Source: Bactericera cockerelli (Eukaryota; Arthropoda; Insecta; Hemiptera; Triozidae). From it: a DNA stretch of 64,000 nt. Of the stretch, positions 1-9,987 are shown piece after piece. Position 1 is the stretch's first letter, and each line of letters starts with the position of its first letter. A model generated the notes under the pieces. That model did not search any database. It was not told where the DNA came from and saw only the letters and a list, made by a program, of their open reading frames with translations. The stretch spans positions 1,122,410-1,186,409 of the forward strand of contig CM044964.1 of assembly GCA_024516035.1 (NCBI GenBank). Reading direction: 5' to 3'. A program made the translations under genes and the position numbers.

Positions 1-11
1 TCTAAGTAATT

Positions 12-205
12 TCATGCGGGACAAACAATCTGTAGAAAACTATTGGGCTCTCGTTCTGTCACTGAACTTAAGCAACGTTCAGCGAGGTTAGGACTTGGAT
101 GGGTGACCATCTGACCATTCAAAACCTCGTGATGCTGGCTGTTCCCGGCCAAACTCTGGCTGGGCGATAGGACCTGCAATTGAAAGCGATGTTGAACCAA
201 AAGTA
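12..205 (+). repeat. 5S-rRNA-derived SINE copy
   Basis: The segment 'GAACTTAAGCAACGTT' to 'GGACTTGGATGGGTGACC' follows the middle and 3' half of 5S rRNA (AAGTTAAGCAACGTC, TACTTGGATGGGTGACC). A body with CCCGGCC...CTGGCTGGG and the tail AAAGCGATGTTGAACC matches the other copies at 37.4, 38.9 and 61.7 kb. Confidence 0.7.
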
Positions 206-804
206 AAAAATATAATAGGTATTATGTAATCTTACTATTATGTAATACTATTTTAATTATGTAATCTATAAAATAAATATGATAAATTTAACAGTAGAAA
301 TGATGAAATCACAAATACCTGCTATTGGATAGCGGAAGATGGCCTGAGCGGTGACCATGGGTGTTTTCGTGTCTGCCTCGGCTGATAGAAAGCGGTGTAG
401 TGGTACACAGATCCACGGCTCTTCATGGGTGTCGTTCTCAATCCTGGGGATTGAATTGAATTGAAATTGTATTGTTTATTTACGGGTTGGGTGGAAGAGA
501 TTGTCATAGGCAAACTGGAAGCAATGACCTACAATATTTGCAATTTTAATATTTCTTATTTGTAATTGTAGGTACCTAGGTTTTGTGAAAGCCATTCCTA
601 CACAAACATTAACACTATGTAAATCATTATTTACATTTCGAAATAGCTGTCCAGGTATGTTCTGATATTCATGTAAGTACATCTAGTACAACTTCTCACT
701 TTTCTGTTTATACTGATTATTCTGATTATTACTCTCTATGTTCAACACACAATAGCAATGCTAGGCCTTAAATCTTTATTTATTTATTTACTAGTAGAAC
801 TTAC
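206..804. other. Intergenic or intronic, no gene
   Basis: AT-rich. At about 455-520 (GGGTTGGGTGGAAGAGATTG) it holds the reverse orientation of the repeat end seen at 45.3, 53.5 and 59.4 kb. I see nothing else. Confidence 0.4.
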
Positions 805-958
805 TGACCTCAGTAGCTTGATCGATAAGGCGGTAGACTTGTAACCTGGAGGTCCGTGGTTCAAGTCCCGGTTTCATCATAGATTAAGTAAAGCGAGTTT
901 GAGTCATTGTGATATCACGAAAGTGATTAAACACAAATAAGATAAAATAAATAAATAA
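805..958 (+). repeat. tRNA-derived SINE, 'CCTCAGTAGC' family
   Basis: A tRNA-like head (CTCAGTAGCTTGATCGATAA, B-box-like GTGGTTCAAGTCCC) is followed by GATATCACGAAAGTGATTAA and an ATAAATAAA tail. Related copies lie at 17.65, 43.2, 51.5, 53.6, 57.1 and 63.0 kb. Confidence 0.7.
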
Positions 959-1345
959 TTTGGGTTTAAAAGCTTTATTTATTTGTTTACTAGCTAAAAT
1001 ATTGTTCGAAAACGTCCGGTTTCATTATAATTTTGAACTATAATTTTTAAGCCACTTCAACATTTTCATCTCTACAACGCATTCACTTTTAAACAAAAAA
1101 TCAGTTCATAAATACAAACATTGTTCTCCACACTAGAATACATATTCAATTCACATCAAAATTTCCTGTCGTGTCAAAATTTCTGTCCAAATTCGTCCGT
1201 TGTTCGTTTCTTTGTTCCTGTTTTCCAGTTTATATTCTGTTATTCAAGTTTTTTATTTTATTAGTTTTACTGTTATTTTGTTCCTGCGTTATTGTTCCTG
1301 TTGTCTATGGATTACCTGAAGCATGCAATTAATCAAAATCTTGAG

Positions 1346-1432
1346 GAGGACAGGGTTCGGCTATAAGGGGTGATGAGGAGGCCGAGGGGGGGATCACCAT
1401 CTTACCCCCCACCAAAAAAGTAATAATAAAAA
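1346..1432 (+). repeat. Left direct repeat flanking the 37-bp minisatellite
   Basis: The block with GGCTATAAGGGGTGATGAGG and a G7/C6 run recurs at about 2551-2626 on the other side of the array, same orientation, with few changes. Confidence 0.75.
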
Positions 1433-2465
1433 GAAGACATAAAATATAAAAAGAACCAGAAGAAGACACGGAACACAAAAAATATGAAAAGAACCAGAAG
1501 AAGACACGGAACACAACAAATATGAAAAGAACCAGAAGAAGACACGGAACACAACAAATATGAAAAGAACCAGAAGAAGACACGGAACACAACAAATATG
1601 AAAAGAACCAGAAGAAGACACGGAACACAACAAATATGAAAAGAACCAGAAGAAGACACGGAACACAACAAATATGAAAAGAACCAGAAGAAGACACGGA
1701 ACACAACAAATATGAAAAGAACCAGAAGAAGACACGGAACACAAAAAATATAAAAAGAACCAGAAGAAGACACGGAACACAAAAAATATAGAAAGAACCA
1801 GAAGAAGACACGGAACACAAAAAATATGAAAAGAACCAGAAGAAGACACGGAACACAACAAATATGAAAAGAACCAGAAGAAGACACGGAACACAACAAA
1901 TATGAAAAGAACCAGAAGAAGACACGGAACACAACAAATATGAAAAGAACCAGAAGAAGACACGGAACACAACAAATATGAAAAGAACCAGAAGAAGACA
2001 CGGAACACAAAAAATGTGAAAAGAACCAGAAGAAGACACGGAACACAAAAAATATAAAAGAACCAGAAGAAGACACGGAACACAAAAATATAAAAAGAAC
2101 CAGAAGAAGACACGGAACACAAAAAATATAAAAAGAACCAGAAGAAGACACGGAACACAAAAAATATAAAAAGAACCAGAAGAAGACACGGAACACAAAA
2201 AATATAAAAAGAACGAGAAGAAGACACGGAACACAAAAAATATAAAAAGAACCAGAAAAAGACACGGAACACAAAAAATATAAAAAGAACGAGAAGAAGA
2301 CACGGAACACAAAAAATATGAAAAGAACCAGAAGAAGACACGGAACACAAAAAATATGAAAAGAACCACAAGAAGACACGGAACACAAAAAATATAAAAA
2401 GAACCAGAAGAAGACACGGAACACAAAAAATATAAAAAGAACCAGAAGAAGACACGGAACACTCA
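1433..2465 (+). repeat. 37-bp minisatellite, about 28 copies
   Basis: The unit runs GACACGGAACACAACAAATA plus TGAAAAGAACCAGAAGA with small variants (AAC/AAA, one-base deletions). The minus strand of the unit has no stop codon and 37 is not divisible by 3, so three long open frames arise from the same repeat; they are not genes. Confidence 0.92.
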
Positions 2466-2550
2466 ATAAGAAAACACGACAAAAATTAGAAGAAAAAAAA
2501 ATACGAAACAGAAGAAAACACAAAAGCAACAAAAATAAAAACAATCAACA

Positions 2551-2630
2551 GGAGGATAGGGATCGGCTATAAGGGGTGATGAGGAGGCCGAGGGGGGGAC
2601 CACTACCTCTCCCCCCCACCAAAAAATAAA
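2551..2630 (+). repeat. Right direct repeat flanking the 37-bp minisatellite
   Basis: Second copy of the GGCTATAAGGGGTGATGAGG block with G and C runs, as at 1346-1432. Confidence 0.75.
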
Positions 2631-3433
2631 GAAAATAAAATATATATAAACTCTTTAACTCCTATAAATTACCAATGATGAAGTTTCTCAGGAGCCGACC
2701 AACAGAAAAAATGTGAAAATATACAACAACAAAAAAGAAGTTTTGAAAAATAATGAATAAAAACATATACCTAGTTTACCTCATTTATAGGAAAAAATAT
2801 AGGGAACTTACTTTACTGGAAATATAGGGGGCGTTTTAGTTCATTTAAGACTCACTAGAAATGATAAAATTGACTTGGGTTAAAATGTGTTATTAAATAT
2901 TTGGTTAATTAAAATTAAAATAGACATGCAATCAGCATTACCAAAAGGGAAAGGGTAAACAATGCTGACCCCTGAAAAGTAGGCTTTGGAAAAGGAAAAG
3001 GTCAAACAACAAACAAGTCAATTGCGACCTTCCCTCAGGAAACTCAGAACTTTATAGGAAAAAACTCAACTTTTGTAAATCATGCAATCAAAATTGCCTG
3101 AATGAACGACGGGTTTAAGACCTTGTTAAAATGCTTTACGAGATTTATTTTTATTTATACATATATAACATCTCTTGAGTAACCATACAGAATAACCATC
3201 AGCGAAGAAAGTGTGGGGTGTTGGGTGTGAAGATGGGGCGGGAATGTTGATATTTGTAAGTTGTTAAAAAATATAAATAAAATAAATAAAAATCTTCTAA
3301 TTTTATTTTTATAGTAGTTATAACATGTTTTGTCCTTGTTAGATTTACTAAAAGTTGGTGGTGTTCTTGTAACCAGCAAATATACAGGGTGGGCGTCAGT
3401 AATGGTTTTCTACAAAAAATGAAACTTTTTTAC
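2631..3433. other. Non-coding, nothing recognised
   Basis: AT-rich sequence without a convincing exon on either strand. A TATACAGGGTG motif at about 3382-3392 looks like a mariner-type terminal motif, without a recognised partner. Confidence 0.4.
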
Positions 3434-3563
3434 CTGTACAGAACCAGGGCTCGGTGTGCAATGCTCCACTCATGTTTGAGAGGAAGCATGGTGTCCCAGG
3501 TGCTAACGGTGCCGAGCTTATTGCTCAATTCTCCAACAGGATAGTTGTCCTGAGTGCTCACTT
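3434..3563 (-). CDS. SOD-like gene exon F: C-terminal half of domain 3
   Basis: The acceptor is CTTTTTCAG and the donor TACAG|GTAAAA. It encodes 'YPVGELSNKLGTV' and 'LPLKHEWSIAHRALVLY', the SOD 'GDLSxKxG...LxLxGxxSIxGRxLVVH' segment. It ends with two bases of a codon, so at least one further exon lies at lower coordinates or beyond the window edge; none was found in 1-3433. Confidence 0.72.
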
Positions 3564-3942
3564 CTGAAAAAGGTGAAACAGTTTGGAGAACATAAAAGTT
3601 TTTTTTTCTGGTACGAAAATAAAAGATGGGTATCCATGAAAATAGAAATGAAAACGTCGTAGACTTCTGTGAGAAAGAGGTTTCCCTAAAACCACCTTTG
3701 AACAAGTATTATAATAATAATAAGACTCTTTAGTGGAAGATAACCACCAGGCGAGGTTAATGCTCAAAGCATTTTCTACCACGTAACCCTCAGAGTCTTA
3801 TTATTATGTGGTCACATACTAAAATTAATGAGGAAAAATTCATGCACTGGGTGGGATTCGACCCAACGGACCCCTACACTACTTGGATTACCAGACTAGT
3901 ACGTTAAACAATAACCACTGTCTTGACTACCAGTACACGGTT

Positions 3943-3981
<39 letters not shown>

Positions 3982-6900
3982 AAATTCCACTCAAAATACC
4001 ACGAAAAGTTTCGAAACCGAATTGCGCAATGAAAAGGATCCTAGTCTAATATTAACAATTGATTTCGGGTCTTACCTGGTTCCAGAAACTCCTTCTTGGT
4101 CGGGTTGTACACCCCGCGCACTCCCTCGCACATCTCTCGCCCGCTCTCTCTGCCGGGGATCGGAGGTAGCTCGTGGATGCGAATGTTGCCTAGGACGCCC
4201 TCTGGTGGCGGGATCAGGAAGCGGTAGGAGACCATCGTGACGTCATAGGGGGACTTCTGGGAGAACGAGATGGTGGCCTTGAGTCCACTGTGGTTGACGA
4301 TGCCTCTGGAAGGACATTTTTAAATTTAACACCGATTATGGATTGCACCATTAACGGACTGATTTAATTTTGACCTTAATTTACCCGTTTCAATGTTTTC
4401 AAAGTTGTTTTTCGTGTTTTTGAATAAGACACGAAAAGCTAACATAGTGAAATAAATCTGCTCATTAACAATTGTGCAATCGAGTTGTCGGTTCTAATGT
4501 TAGAGTGCTTTATTTCAGGCAGCTGGCTGGGGGACGTTAAAAAGGAAGAAGACCAATGTCTCGCTAGAGGACTATAAACAGACTAGCCAACTCTAGCAAG
4601 GAGGGCTGACTTATAAAGAAGTAGCCAAAGTTCTCACCATGCGCGCTGGTTGATCTCACACGAAATATTTGTGCTTCCGAACGGGCTAACTCTTCAACTA
4701 AAGTTGGCTGGAGACCATCACTTCCCCATCTTCAGGTGAATCAAGTATTCAAGCTGGTTACACTAACAACTACCTACTCTGTTATTGAGACCAAAACCCC
4801 TCTTTTTTCTAGATGTGCTGTAGCTCCCCAGCTCCTTTACATCGGCCGCCCCTGGCCAATAGGAGCAAATATATTGAGAAACTCACTTCAGTGCCGTAGG
4901 GTTGTGCAGGTAGATGGGGCTGCAGCTCAGATACGCGTCCGAATGTTCGTTATCGTAGATCACCAGATAGTAGCGGTGGCGGCTCTGCTTGAAGTTGATG
5001 AGTCCCAGTGCCGGATCTCGGTGGATGATTTTCTTCCCCACTTTGAGTTTTCCGAGACGCTTGTCCAAGTCGCCACTGTTTTCGTACACGAGTTGTAGGA
5101 AGTCGCAGTTCTGCCGGGCTTTGTCTGAAAATGTATGTGGGTTTCTTTATGTTATTATATGTCACAACTTTAGTGGGTAGTTCAGCATTACTAATCTCCA
5201 ATTCTACATAAATTAACAATTAGTTGATGACGGAAATATTCAGAACTATTACCTGCTGATGAGAGCAAAAAATAAGCTCAAAATAGATGTCCAGGTATGT
5301 TCTGATATTCATGTACATCTACTAAAACTTTTTACTTTTTTGTTTATATTAATTTTACTCGTATTCTGACACAATGTTCTGCCACTGCGTATACCTACCT
5401 GTCTAAGTGAGAGACACACCAAGACTCTGATTCTGTAATATGTAAGATTGACTCTGTATTGTGTTGAATTGTACTGTAGTGATAGGTAATTAATTGTACG
5501 CCTAATAGCCGAGTTTATCACAACTTCACCAATCACTGATTCACCAACCACCCTCGAATCTCGAGGGTTCCCGAATCCACCAATCGGGTTTTATCACGAA
5601 AATTCAAGCTCGAGTTCGCGAATCATGATTGGCGTTACGGCAACATCGCAAATTACACGAAAACCTCAAAAAACCTCTGATTTTTCGGAAATTGCGATGT
5701 TGTTTTGTTAACTTTTTACATTTTGAATGTTAACATTTCTGAAAGCATTTTGAATGAAATGACCATGTGTCGTCCACATGGTCATTTCATAAGTTTCATA
5801 TTGATCAATGATCATTTATCATTTTGTGTGACTTGGGTTCAATTCTCACTAGGGCAAGATATAATATATTACCTTATGAGTAAGAATGCTGTTTCAATGT
5901 GACTATCAGGGATGGAATTATGGTCAAAATAAGATATTGGGACAGATGGTGATCTCGGTTTTATTCCCAGCAGGGCAGAAAAATTTCTGCCCTATGTCCA
6001 CTGTATTTCCATCACGTTTTCATTAATGTTGTGTACTGGAATTATAATTATAGTTCTCATACCTAGCTGTTTAAGAATTCTAAATATTATCAAACACCTC
6101 GGCCGAGGTGTGAAGAACGCCAATACAAAGAAAGAGACAGACCGGCAGAGTGTAAGGTTACGAAAAACATAGTTCCCATGCATTTCATGTACTTTCAGCC
6201 AGCGAGGTTTTCAGCAGGAGTTTGTACATACTGGTGTGGAGAGATTATATGGGACCTGCACTCATACCCAGAGTCACCAAGAAATTTTAGTACATGTGTT
6301 TTAAAGTCTAAGGGCGGAATTAATAGACGTTTTTGTAATACCTCTGTGGCGCTAAGTCACGGATTGCGTACTGTGTAAGATAGGGAAAACCGACACTTAC
6401 CAACGACTTAAGTTATTGATGTTGTCTATTAATTCCGCCCTAAATCTTGTAGGAACTGAGATTCGGACAAATTCAGAATGTTCCCGAATGAGCTTTTATC
6501 TTCCTGGGATTAGCTCGTTTTCAGGAAATATCATATAGACTTAGAAATTCAAATTGTGGTGAAGCACAAAGCAGAAAAATTCCTGCCCCGCTGGTGATCG
6601 AACCAAGGTCACCATGCGTGCAATGCCTAGCGCTAAATCATTGGGCAACGGTGACTACTCACAAATCGCTTCTCGGCCTTTTGGTTAAGATGTAATATCA
6701 CAAAAATAAGACGTATTAATTAATTCATATTAATAGCAATCGCGTGATAATGGCCAGTTTGAAAAATTTTCAAGTATATTTTTAGGAATAATTCAAATTT
6801 ATTTCAGTCTTTATTACAAAACTTTTATAAACTTAGCACATCAGGATAAGATGACAGGTTTATGAAGAACAAGGACAAGGATAATTAAATAATGGGCAAA

Positions 6901-9900
6901 AGAATAAAGATGTCATGAAGATAAACAAGTATTTGAATTTTGAAAAAGATAAACATTTTATCTTTGTTTACGATTTAAAAATTCCAAAGAAGAAATTCTA
7001 TAGTATTTTCAATATTTTTTTCTTTTGGGAAGCCAATCGGTCCTCGAATCACTGATTCGTGAATCAAGGTTACTTCCTCAAATTGAGTGCTCCGAATCAC
7101 CTGCGAATCAGAGATGATAAAACCCGATTCGTCGAGCCAATCCGGAGTTCGAGCGAATCCGGGGTGAATCTTGGATGATAAAATCGGCTATAACTGTTTG
7201 TTTACCTCGTTCCGATTCGAGAGCATCCGTCACGAAGATCTTCCACTTGTGTTCGGAACTCTGCTTGAACTTGTTCGTGGAAAGTCGTTTGAGATCGGAA
7301 ATGATGAGGGCGTCGGTTGTGCTGAGTGTGGAGAAGCCCACCCACTCGAAGTACACGGAGCCCGCGAGGGGGGCGTAGAAGCGAGCCTCGGCCAGCTTGA
7401 TGCCTCCTGAGCCGGAGACCTGGAATTTCATTATAATCTTACTTCCGAGAAATTTCTAATATTAGAAAACCGGAAGTATTGTGTTCGTTTTAGAAAAAAA
7501 AATATTATTTTGCTCCGAATTCAATTTTTTTCATGTATCTGGACGTTTCATAACCTCTTGACAAACTTTGGTTTTGTGTCCGTCTGTCGGTCTGTTAAAA
7601 ATATTCCTTGTACCGCGCAAATCTCGGAAACTACTCAACAGATTTTGATGATATTTTAGGAGACGTTCTGTAGATGGTCCCATTTTAAATTCATCAAATT
7701 CGTACTAGCGGTTCTGGGTGAAAGAGACCATGCGTCTGACCATCTACAAAACATCTCCTATATGTGTGCAAATTTTCATCAAAATCCGTTGTGTACTTTC
7801 CGAGATTTGCGCGTTACAAGGAATAATTTTAACAGACCGACGGACCGACAGACCGTCCTGAATGATTCACGATTAAGTTTTAACCCTCCACCCTCTTTTA
7901 GGATCAAATAAGGTTAAACCCCACTGACTTCGTAGCCCTTTAGCTACACTTAATATTTAAATTTCGAGACAAAACGTTGCCCAGTGTTGCGCAACAAACT
8001 GTTGCTCTCAGTGTGATCCTGAATTAAGCGTCACGCATGCGTGATGGTTTAGTTCTACTTAGTATCACGCATGCGCGAAGGTTTACTTACACTCAGCGTT
8101 GCGCATGCGCGAAGGTTTACTTACACTCAGCGTCACGCATGCGCGAAGGTTTACTTACACTCAGCGTTGCGCATGCGCGAAGGTTTACTTACACTCAGCG
8201 TTGCGCATGCGCGAAGGTTTACTTACACTCAGCGTTGCGCATGCGCGCAGACTTCTATCCCCGTCGTTCTCCAGAAGGAGAGAGGCTCCCCAGATTCCCT
8301 TGGTACCTGTGAGGGGGAGCAAGTCGTTGTCGATGGTGTGCTGGGTGGTCTGGTTCACATCCAGGGGACCCAGGATCGAGTCCAGGCTGACGAGTCTGTC
8401 GAAAGTTGAAATGTTGGTTCAATAATAATACATATTAGAAAAATGATTAATATTAGGGTTTGGGTGAAAGGTTAAAATAATATTATTAAAGATTATTTCT
8501 CACATTAAACAGGGTAACAAATCTCTCACCAGCGATAATCAACTGTTTAAAAATCGATAGTGTGAAATTTGATAAATGCACCCTGATTACTTGAAGTTTT
8601 TCATTCGTAGTGTCTCTTGTTTTCGAGATAAAGTCTCCTTCTTAATTCTCACTAGAGCGCTAGTGTCACTTTTATTAAATAAGCTAAATTTATATGCTAG
8701 ACATCATACTTAGAGCCATATTATGAAACAGGATGAAAGTTAAGATAAGCTAGACACATCCCCAAGTCGAAAATTCAACCAATCACAACGCACAATAGCC
8801 CGAGTTAAGGGACAGTCTAGCTTATCTTAACTTTAAACCGGTTTCATAATTCGGCCATAGCGTGTAGATTTAAGAAGTGTGGAAACCACCCCCCGCCGGC
8901 CTACACCGTGTCGTCCTCAGCGCTAGTATCGCAAAGGAGTCTCCTCTCCTCGCCTCTCACCCATATCAAATGTAAACATAAACATAAAAAACCGCGAGAA
9001 ATATTCTTCTCTATTGCGATGGTGTCACGCTATATGGCATTTCCAAGCAACTGGGGTTCGTTTCCACACTTCTAAACACGTTCGTTACCGAACGGCCACA
9101 TGTGGCCGTTATCAAAATTTTAACGAGGGACCGAAAACACACATGTGGCCGTTATCAAAATTTTAACGAGGGACCGAAACACACATGTGGCCGTTATCAA
9201 AATTTTAACGAGGGACCGGACATCCATATATGGCCTTTTTGAGGTAGGTTGTTAGTATTAGAACAGATATAGGATCGATTCTTGTACAAATACGATGCCA
9301 AATATGCAAAAAAAATCATTTTGGTACCCAGGATGCAACAGCGACTTTACCGCCTGGTCCCTACGTAAAACTTGAAAAAATTGGCTTGGTAACGAACGTG
9401 TTAAATCTACACGCTATGATTCGGCTCTCACTGATTTCCCAGCCTCTTGTCGTAGTGTATCCTTTTCTCACTAGAGCGCTAGTGTCACTTTCAATAAGCT
9501 ACACGTATATTTTTCTTTTTGATATTTTTTTTTTTTTCCAGGTTGGTTTCCAAATATTTCCAGTTTAGCTTCCCCACTATTCGCGAAAGAAAAATGCGTT
9601 CCGGAACTTTTAAAGATAAACAATGGTTAAGTCCTGTAAAAGAAATGTAAGCAAGAATTTTATAAATCCATTTTGGTTAACCAAACTGGAAGAAGGTTTT
9701 TCCTCTTCCAAAAAAAGAAAGAAAAATACGGCTTAAATTTAAATAATACCCATGACACTTACTCCTTGCCCAGTCTCTCACTCGTACATCTCCCTTCGAG
9801 CAAAGTATAGTCCACGGGAAACTCATGAATGCTCCAATGCCACACCTCTCCCCCCGTAGTTTCTCCTTTGATCACCAGAGCGCTAGTGTCGATCTCTATC

Positions 9901-9987
9901 CTCCGCTCGTCGTACTGCTGCTCTATGGTCACCTCTCCATGTAGGCCGTGCTGGGAGATGTGGGCCTTGAGTTTGATGGCTCCCGCA
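3434..9987 (-). CDS. SOD-domain repeat protein (Rsod-like), six internal exons, partial
   Basis: Six exons (9763-9987, 8227-8395, 7206-7419, 4887-5124, 4076-4305, 3434-3563) join with consistent phase and AG/GT borders. Together they encode about two and a half degenerate copper/zinc superoxide dismutase-like domains. Seen directly: SOD-like halves around 'WSIHEFPV...C' and 'LGPLDV...LPLTG', a second domain with 'GDLDKRLGKLKVG', and a third with 'NIRIHELPP...C...GVYNP' followed by 'YPVGELSNKLGTV...LPL...WSIAHRALVLY'. In true SOD the first copper ligand pair is H-x-H; here only the second His survives (S-I-H, R-I-H), and the later GPHFNP His is Val in domain 3. I infer a non-enzymatic structural or metal-trafficking role, as suggested for Drosophila Rsod. 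The first exon (signal peptide expected) and the last exon were not found; a CR1-like LINE lies upstream. Family assignment is moderately sure, the exon structure strongly so. Confidence 0.75.
3700..3800 (+). repeat. Dispersed repeat fragment (GGCGAGGTTAATGCTC)
   Basis: The block AACCACCAGGCGAGGTTAAT...AAGCATTTTCT recurs at 48.77 kb, degenerately at 48.95 kb, and inverted near 60.09 kb. It is probably a LINE or SINE 3' end, lying in the intron between SOD-like exons F and E. Confidence 0.55.
3840..3985 (-). repeat. tRNA-like SINE head with poly(T)
   Basis: The minus strand shows a B-box-like GGTCGAATCCC element in a tRNA-like head. A run of about 37 T follows on the plus strand (3944-3980). 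Confidence 0.45.
4076..4305 (-). CDS. SOD-like gene exon E: N-terminal half of domain 3
   Basis: The acceptor is CTTCCAG and the donor CCAG|GTAAGA. It encodes 'SGLKATISFSQKSPYDVT' and 'GNIRIHELPPIPG', then 'EMCEGVRGVYNPTKKE'. This follows SOD 'HVHEFGD...C.SAGPHFNP' position by position, with H-to-R and H-to-V changes at the metal ligands. Confidence 0.75.
4515..4736 (+). repeat. Dispersed repeat 'CTGGCTGGGGGAC' family
   Basis: It shares the order CTGGCTGGGGGAC..GACTAGCCAAC...GTTGGCTGGAGACCATCAC with copies at 38.0-38.3 and 51.6-51.85 kb. The 38-bp array at 52.5 kb seems to have expanded from the same family. Confidence 0.55.
4887..5124 (-). CDS. SOD-like gene exon D: C-terminal half of domain 2
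   Basis: The acceptor CATTTTCAG completes a G|AC codon from exon C, and the donor is GAA|GTGAGT. It encodes 'NCDFLQLVYENSGDLDKRLG' followed by 'RHRYYLVIYD', matching the SOD region from the third metal-ligand loop to the last strand, with a late Cys. Confidence 0.72.
5754..5790. repeat. Perfect short hairpin
   Basis: ATGAAATGACCATGTG, a 5-base loop, and its exact complement. It lies inside the 1.7-kb candidate element. Confidence 0.7.
6575..6664 (-). repeat. tRNA-derived SINE, 'GTCACCGTGGC' family, head only
   Basis: On the minus strand GTAGTCACCGTTGCCC...ACCTTGGTTCGATCACC matches the head of the copies at 16.4, 44.4 and 49.2 kb. Confidence 0.6.
6665..6699 (+). pseudogene. U2 snRNA 5'-end fragment
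   Basis: ATCGCTTCTCGGCCTTTTGG followed by TTAAGAT matches the first 27 nt of U2 snRNA with one C-to-T change. The next bases (GTAATATC) resemble U2 GTAGTATC after a 5-base deletion. It abuts the 5' end of the neighbouring SINE head to head. It is far too short to be a working U2 gene. Confidence 0.75.
7206..7419 (-). CDS. SOD-like gene exon C: N-terminal half of domain 2
   Basis: The acceptor is AATTCCAG|GTC and the donor CGAG|GTAAAC; the exon is 214 nt and starts in phase 0. It encodes 'EARFYAPLAGSVYFEW' and 'SSEHKWKIFVTD', which read as the first strands of another SOD-like domain, here without the H-x-H copper pair. Confidence 0.7.
7438..7865 (+). repeat. Hairpin-led dispersed repeat, family B
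   Basis: It starts with the hairpin ACTTCCGAGAAATTTCTAAT/ATTAGAAAACCGGAAGT, then ATTGTGTTCGTTTT, TTTCTGGACGTTTCATAACC, TGTGTCCGTCTGTCGGTC, and an internal inverted pair (GCGCAAATCTCGGAAA). Other copies: 34.57, 28.7-29.0 and 18.0 kb. Confidence 0.7.
8070..8250 (+). repeat. 34-bp minisatellite carrying a splice donor in each unit
   Basis: About five full units of ACTTACACTCAGCGTTGCGC plus ATGCGCGAAGGTTT. Read on the gene strand each unit includes AGT|GTAAGT, the donor used by SOD-like exon B at its first copy. Confidence 0.85.
8227..8395 (-). CDS. SOD-like gene exon B: C-terminal half of domain 1
   Basis: The acceptor is TTTCGACAG and the exon completes the GA|A codon left by exon A. It encodes 'SLDSILGPLDV' and 'LPLTGTKGIWGASLLLE', matching the SOD 'GDLGN...LxLxGxxxIxGRxLVVH' segment, and ends with a Cys-containing strand. 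The donor AGT|GTAAGT lies in the first unit of a 34-bp tandem repeat, so the last codons of the exon are repeat sequence. The 169-nt length fits the phase 0 start of the next exon. Confidence 0.7.
8712..8855. mobile_element. Small palindromic MITE
   Basis: Ends GCCATATTATGAAACAGG...AAGTTAAGATAAGCTAGAC and GTCTAGCTTATCTTAACTT...GTTTCATAATTCGGC are imperfect inverted repeats of about 43 bp around a centre containing CCAATCACAA. It abuts the next MITE. Confidence 0.6.
8856..9418. mobile_element. hAT-like MITE with 7-bp direct repeat
   Basis: Terminal inverted repeat CATAGCGTGTAGATTTAA / TTAAATCTACACGCTATG; flanked on both sides by ATTCGGC (8849-8855, 9419-9425). CA-starting ends and a 7-8 bp target repeat point to the hAT superfamily. 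A three-copy array of about 56 bp (9083-9230, CACATGTGGCCGTTATC) lies inside. Confidence 0.7.
9083..9230 (+). repeat. 56-bp tandem repeat, three copies
   Basis: The unit CACATGTGGCCGTTATCAAA followed by ATTTTAACGAGGGACCGAAA is repeated nearly exactly inside the hAT-like MITE. Confidence 0.85.
9763..9987 (-). CDS. SOD-like gene exon A: N-terminal half of domain 1
   Basis: The acceptor (TTCTCAAAG) precedes TGCGGGAGCC and the donor is GA|GTAAGT. The exon starts at the third base of a codon, so an upstream exon is required. It carries the beta-strand pattern of SOD and the motif W-S-I-H-E-F-P followed by a Cys that corresponds to the SOD disulphide Cys. The start codon is not in this exon. Confidence 0.75.

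Larger units (their letters stand above)
5506..7190. mobile_element. Candidate DNA element of 1.7 kb with TAGCCGA terminal inverted repeats
   Basis: The left end TAGCCGAGTTTATCA and the right end (reverse complement TAGCCGATTTTATCA) match. Both ends continue into CGAATC/GATTCG-rich subterminal sequence. No transposase ORF is present. It lies in the intron between SOD-like exons D and C. Its target duplication is not clear. Confidence 0.55.

Noticed and set aside
1329..2544. Three overlapping Phe/Ser/Cys-rich ORFs of 362-380 codons on the minus strand
   Set aside because: They are the same stop-free 37-bp unit read in three frames; no start context or homology.
6665..6699. Functional U2 snRNA gene
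   Set aside because: Only the first 35 or so nucleotides are present and no upstream PSE-like element was recognised.
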